Below are positions 51,630 to 54,635 of a DNA stretch of 54,635 nt, in pieces. The translations under genes were made by a program, and so were the position numbers. Each line of letters opens with the position of its first letter. The stretch's first letter is position 1. The notes below the pieces were generated by a model that was given only the letters and a program-made list of their open reading frames with translations, made no database searches and had not been told where the DNA came from. The stretch comes from an uncultured Chloroflexota bacterium (GTDB lineage Bacteria > Chloroflexota > UBA11872 > UBA12225): NCBI GenBank assembly GCA_902805635.1, contig CADCTC010000272.1, positions 1 to 54,635 of the forward strand, in the 5' to 3' direction.

Positions 51630-52886
51630 CTAGCCGTCAACCCGGCGCAGGATGAGGCACGAATTGTGGCCGCCAAAGCCGAAGTTGTTGGAGAGTGTGC
51701 TGTGCACTTCGGCCTTGCGCGCCGTGTTGGGGACGTAGTCCAGGTCGCAGTCGGGGTCGGCGTTCTCGTAGTTGATGGTCGGCGGGATAACCCCGTCCTG
51801 GATCACCTGGGCACACACCGCCGCCTCGAACGCACCGCAGCCGCCGGCTGAGTGGCCGACCATGCTCTTCACCGAGCTGACCGGCATGCGGTAGGCACGC
51901 TCGCCGAACAGCGTCTTGATCGCCGTGGTTTCGGTGGGGTCGTTGATCGGCGTGCTGGTGCCGTGTGCGTTGATGTAGTCGATGCCGTCCGGCTGGAGCA
52001 GGGCGTCGTCTAGCGCGGCGCGCATGGCGCGCACGGCGCCGTTGCCGTCCGGCGCGGGGGCAGTCAGGTGGAACGAATCCATGGAAGCGCCGTACCCGGC
52101 CACTTCGGCCAGGATGCGTGCGCCTCGCGCGCGTGCGCTCTCGTACTCCTCAAGGACCAGCGTCGTGGCCATCTCGGAGAACACGAAGCCGTCCCGGTCG
52201 CGGTCGAAGGGGCGTGACGCCTTTTCCGGCGCGTCGTTGAACTTGGCGGTCAGAGCGCGCATGTTGCCGAAGCTGGCGATGGCGACAGGGACGAGAGCTG
52301 CTTCGGTACCGCCGGCGATGGCTGAGTCGGCCCAGCCGAGGCGGATCGCCGCCAGCGCCAGGCCGATGGCGTCGTTGCTGGACGCACACGCGGATGCGAT
52401 CGCCATGCCGGCGCCGCGCAGGCCGAAGACCAGGCCGATTTGCCCGGCGGCGGCGTTGGGCATCAGCATGGGGATGCTAAAGGGGCTGACCCGGTTTGGG
52501 CCCTTGCCGAGTCGCGTCCCTTCGGCTTCGACCGTGGTTTCCAGACCGCCGACGCCGGTGGCGTAGAAGACGCCGGTGCGGTCGCGGTTGTGCTCGGTGA
52601 CGTCGAAGCGGGCATCGGCCAACGCCTCACGCGTGGCGGCGATCGCCAGCTGGCAGAAGCGGTCCATGCGGCGAGCCTCGCGAGCGTCCATGAATGATCC
52701 CGGGTCGAAGTCCTTCACCTCCCCGGCGATGTGGACGTTCAGCCCCAGCTCGACGGGGTCGAATCGCTTGATGCGCGCGATGCCGGATTGCCCGGCGATA
52801 AGTTGCGACCAGGTGTCCGGCCAGGCGTGTGCCAGCGGGTTGACGGAGCCGATCCCGGTGATGACGGCGCGACGGCGGTCAGGCAT
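51630..52886 (-). CDS. fabF: 3-oxoacyl-ACP synthase II
   Basis: 418 residues. Condensing enzyme of fatty-acid elongation. Catalytic triad: Cys in ASACASSNDAIGLAL (C167), His in YINAHGTSTPIND (H308) and His in VKSMVGHSAGGCGAFEA (H345), with spacing equal to E. coli FabF (163/303/340). PNAAAGQIGLVFG and NFGFGGHNSCLIL are the other family signatures. ATG 52886. The gene pair with MaoC suggests a dedicated lipid pathway; no acyl carrier protein gene is nearby. Confidence 0.95.
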   Translation of the reverse strand: MPDRRRAVITGIGSVNPLAHAWPDTWSQLIAGQSGIARIKRFDPVELGLNVHIAGEVKDFDPGSFMDAREARRMDRFCQLAIAATREALADARFDVTEHNRDRTGVFYATGVGGLETTVEAEGTRLGKGPNRVSPFSIPMLMPNAAAGQIGLVFGLRGAGMAIASACASSNDAIGLALAAIRLGWADSAIAGGTEAALVPVAIASFGNMRALTAKFNDAPEKASRPFDRDRDGFVFSEMATTLVLEEYESARARGARILAEVAGYGASMDSFHLTAPAPDGNGAVRAMRAALDDALLQPDGIDYINAHGTSTPINDPTETTAIKTLFGERAYRMPVSSVKSMVGHSAGGCGAFEAAVCAQVIQDGVIPPTINYENADPDCDLDYVPNTARKAEVHSTLSNNFGFGGHNSCLILRRVDG

Positions 52887-52915
52887 AGCGAGATTCTAAA
52901 GCCGCCGCCTCTTGG

Positions 52916-53383
52916 TCAGCCCTGCTTGCCGAGGCCGCGACGGCCGCCATGCGGGACTTCGCGGCCGTCGTCGAGGTCGAGGCGGTCGTACATGGTCACG
53001 ACGTCTCCGATGCGGTTGGCGAAGCCGGCGTCTTCGAGCTGCTTGTTGTGGCGCGCCTGGCTTGTCTCGTCGGTCGGACGACGCGTCTCAGTACGCTCGT
53101 TCCACTCCTCGATCTCCTGCTGCGTCAGCGGGCGGCGGTCGAGCAGCACCTTGAGCACCTCATCATCGCTCTCGTTGTTCTGCACGATGTCCTCGAACTC
53201 GTCGGCCGTGACGCCGAACAGGTCGAAGAGCTGCGTGGAAAAGCCAACTTTGGCGTTATAGGCGCCGTGGGTGCCTTCGATGTGGGCGCGCATCTTATCG
53301 ATGGCGCGCGGCAGGAACGTGATGTTGCCCAGGCGGTCGTACGGGCTGCGGGGCGCACCCTTAGTGAGGTCGAGTGATGGCAT
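52916..53383 (-). CDS. DUF5069 family protein, copy B (extended)
   Basis: 155 residues. The N-terminal DLTKGAPRSPYDRLGNITFL (about 5-24) and LPRAIDKMRAHIEGTHGAY match the family pattern DLTKG-x-PRSP...LPRMLDKARA, which copy A shows only from the DKARA motif on. Then FGVTADEFEDIVQNNESDDEVL and a charged C-terminal extension (about 95-155) that copy A lacks. ATG 53383. It is 2 bases after the stop of the beta-propeller gene and 29 bases upstream of FabF, so these minus-strand genes may form one unit. Confidence 0.8.
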   Translation of the reverse strand: MPSLDLTKGAPRSPYDRLGNITFLPRAIDKMRAHIEGTHGAYNAKVGFSTQLFDLFGVTADEFEDIVQNNESDDEVLKVLLDRRPLTQQEIEEWNERTETRRPTDETSQARHNKQLEDAGFANRIGDVVTMYDRLDLDDGREVPHGGRRGLGKQG

Positions 53384-53385
53384 GT

Positions 53386-54138
53386 TTACAGCTCCACGGT
53401 TGAGATGACGTTATTCGAGGCATCGCCGACCCAGATGCGGCCGTCGGCACTGCGGGTCATGGCGTGCACTTCAGCGCCCTCGATGACCCACTCGTCCAGG
53501 ACCTTGCCGTCCTTGGGGTCGAGCTTGTAGACGTGGCTGTGATTGGTCTCCACGACGTTGAGGGTGCCGTCCTTCTCGTCCCAGAACAGGCCGTGGGACC
53601 GTGCGGCGGGGAAGGGCAGCTCGCGCAGCAGCTCGGCAGTTTCGCCGTCGATCAGCTGCACGATATTGGTGCCGGGGCGGGTGACCCACAGCGTGCCGCT
53701 CGCGCCGGGGCCGGCGTTGAGCTTGCCAGCGGGGGCATTGGGATGCAGCTCGGGCTTCTTTTCGGGCCCGGCAGGCGGTGTCACGCCACCCTCGTACGGG
53801 CGCCACTGGACGCCGTGGACGCCACCCTTCTCGGCATTCGGCAGGTGCAGCGCAGCGGTGCAGTGGCCGGTCTGCGGGTCATGGCGGAAGATCATGGAAG
53901 GACGCACGTTGGACGTGACCCACACCGAGCCGACGCCGAAGCTGGTGCCGCTGGCATTGCGCGCCGGGCTGGCAAAGCTGGTGAGCGTCTTGCCGTTGTA
54001 GTCGATCAGATACGTACGGTCATCGCGCTGATCGGAGACCCACAGGCCCTCGCGCACGGCTTCCAGGCCGTTGACCTGCGGCCCAGGGCCTTTGAACGCC
54101 TCCTTGGCGCGTACGGTGCGTAGCTGCGTTGCGACCAC
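53386..54138 (-). CDS. YncE/Vgb-like beta-propeller protein
   Basis: 250 residues. Repeated beta-blades of the streptogramin-lyase (Vgb)/SMP-30-like type: VNGLEAVREGLWVSDQRDDR, GTSFGVGSVWVTSNVRP, GASGTLWVTRPGTNIVQLID, GLFWDEKDGTLNVVETNHSH and AMTRSADGRIWVGDASNNVI. There is no signal peptide. GTG 54138 follows AAGGAG by 9 bases; the longer open frame upstream runs through a dispersed-repeat-like palindrome and is rejected. True lyase residues cannot be checked, so only a ligand-binding propeller is claimed. Confidence 0.8.
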   Translation of the reverse strand: MVATQLRTVRAKEAFKGPGPQVNGLEAVREGLWVSDQRDDRTYLIDYNGKTLTSFASPARNASGTSFGVGSVWVTSNVRPSMIFRHDPQTGHCTAALHLPNAEKGGVHGVQWRPYEGGVTPPAGPEKKPELHPNAPAGKLNAGPGASGTLWVTRPGTNIVQLIDGETAELLRELPFPAARSHGLFWDEKDGTLNVVETNHSHVYKLDPKDGKVLDEWVIEGAEVHAMTRSADGRIWVGDASNNVISTVEL

Positions 54139-54230
54139 GGCGGGGAACTCCTTCTTGAGCGAGTGTTGAGGTGCGTTGCGATACGGTGGGCATTGTATAG
54201 GGCCGCGGACCTCACCCTGGCCTCCGGCCT

Positions 54231-54257
54231 GTCCCTCTCCACAGAGTGGAGAGGGAC
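54231..54257 (-). repeat. 12-bp inverted repeat, terminator or REP-like element
   Basis: GTCCCTCTCCAC at 54231-54242 and GTGGAGAGGGAC at 54246-54257 form a perfect 12-bp stem with loop AGA. It lies between the partial membrane-protein gene and the propeller gene on the minus strand. The surrounding CACCCTGGCC...CTCCACAGAG text resembles a dispersed repeat class seen in many bacterial genomes (from memory). No U tract. Confidence 0.6.
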
Positions 54258-54285
54258 TCCTGCGGACGCGGACGGCGAACGCCAA

Positions 54286-54635
54286 TCAGAGAGCGCGGTA
54301 CCAGCGATACCAGGGCAGCTCGGCCCACTCATGGAAGCCCTTATCAATCTCCCAGCCGGTGATCTCGCGCGTGAACCCGTGGCGCAGGCGGTACAGCAGG
54401 GAGTAGACGCCTGGGTGGCGGGGGCGGTTGGTAACCACGTCCACTGCAAGATGCAGCCACGTGCCGGCAGCCAGGCCGGCCAGCGCCGAGGCAACGGCGG
54501 GGCGCCCAAGTGCCGAACCCAGTGGTGTCTGGCGACGGACCACGTAGTCGGGCAGTGGCGGGTGACCGGAACGACGCAGCGCCACCGCCCCCGCAACGGT
54601 AATGGCGACAGCGAGCTCCCACCCGTGGAGCGGCG
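54286..54635 (-). CDS. Membrane protein, 5' end cut by the window edge
   Basis: The frame is open from 54286 past the right edge, so the start lies outside. At least 115 codons are seen. The first visible stretch ELAVAITVAGAVALRR is a membrane helix, the second (LAGLAAGTWLHLAVDVVTNR) a membrane-edge helix with an H-x3-D pattern as in YdjM-like inner-membrane metal-dependent hydrolases. The end GWEIDKGFHEWAELPWYRWY is aromatic-rich. The family is tentative. Confidence 0.5.
   Translation of the reverse strand, partial: PLHGWELAVAITVAGAVALRRSGHPPLPDYVVRRQTPLGSALGRPAVASALAGLAAGTWLHLAVDVVTNRPRHPGVYSLLYRLRHGFTREITGWEIDKGFHEWAELPWYRWYRAL

Noticed and set aside
54139..54285. N-terminal extension of the propeller protein
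   Set aside because: It translates a palindromic repeat (SPLCGEGQ-type), a known sign of non-coding repeat sequence.
1..54635. CRISPR array, prophage or insertion sequence
   Set aside because: No regularly spaced repeats, integrase, transposase or terminal inverted repeats were seen.

Overview
The window is a high-GC, gene-dense bacterial chromosome segment. GTG starts are frequent and many neighbours overlap by 4 bases (ATGA/GTGA). No phage, transposase or CRISPR signal was seen. The gene set suggests a Chloroflexota (Thermomicrobia-like or related) genome: a DUF3048 lipoprotein, paired PII-like cyclic-di-AMP receptors, stand-alone CoxD/CoxE and split XdhC proteins, enolase-superfamily sugar dehydratase genes, DUF5069 proteins and bacterial topoisomerase IB. 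This placement is inferred from gene content only.

Layout. 1-5750: threonine synthase (cut by the left edge), small membrane proteins, two tandem cyclic-di-AMP receptor-like proteins, an XdhC pair split into two genes, a ferritin-like protein and a TPR protein, mostly on the minus strand. 5898-12611 (plus): a second threonine-synthase-like enzyme, a CHAD protein coupled to a ROK sugar kinase, a HAD phosphatase coupled to a tRNA-dihydrouridine synthase, and a degenerate metallo-beta-lactamase-fold protein. 12595-20986: glycosyltransferase, CoA-type NUDIX hydrolase, a long divergent ProA-like dehydrogenase, an amidohydrolase, a DUF3048 lipoprotein, an EVE protein, then thyA and folA. 20983-23255: CoxE and CoxD homologues. 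23268-32555: a carbohydrate island (GH42, SDR, GH88-like hydrolase, old-yellow-enzyme-type reductase, tandem alpha/beta hydrolase) plus a GAF/HisKA protein. 32545-43269: GNAT, tRNA-Asp, a MoxR-DUF58-VWA-VWA operon, topoisomerase IB, transaldolase and membrane proteins. 43307-47217: a second sugar cluster (enolase-superfamily dehydratase, TIM-barrel isomerase, Gfo/Idh/MocA oxidoreductase) and a methyltransferase. 47483-54635: the NHL/thioredoxin gene described below, a SHOCT protein, two DUF5069 genes flanking MaoC and FabF, a beta-propeller protein and a partial membrane protein.

The most important observation is at 47483-49114 (minus strand). The NHL-repeat/thioredoxin-like gene (NHLRC2 type) carries an in-frame TGA at 48980-48982, exactly where the family has the second Cys of its CCINC motif. 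The reading frame is coding on both sides, and a 7-bp hairpin with a G-containing AGUU loop begins 18 nt after the TGA, as expected for a bacterial SECIS. I therefore read it as a selenoprotein (Sec45), which a standard gene caller would truncate to about 490 residues.

Functional themes are redox and selenium biochemistry, molybdo-hydroxylase maturation factors without their enzyme in view, catabolism of glycosides or uronides by two clusters, polyphosphate-linked sugar phosphorylation (inferred from CHAD + ROK), and thymidylate/folate, threonine and fatty-acid housekeeping.
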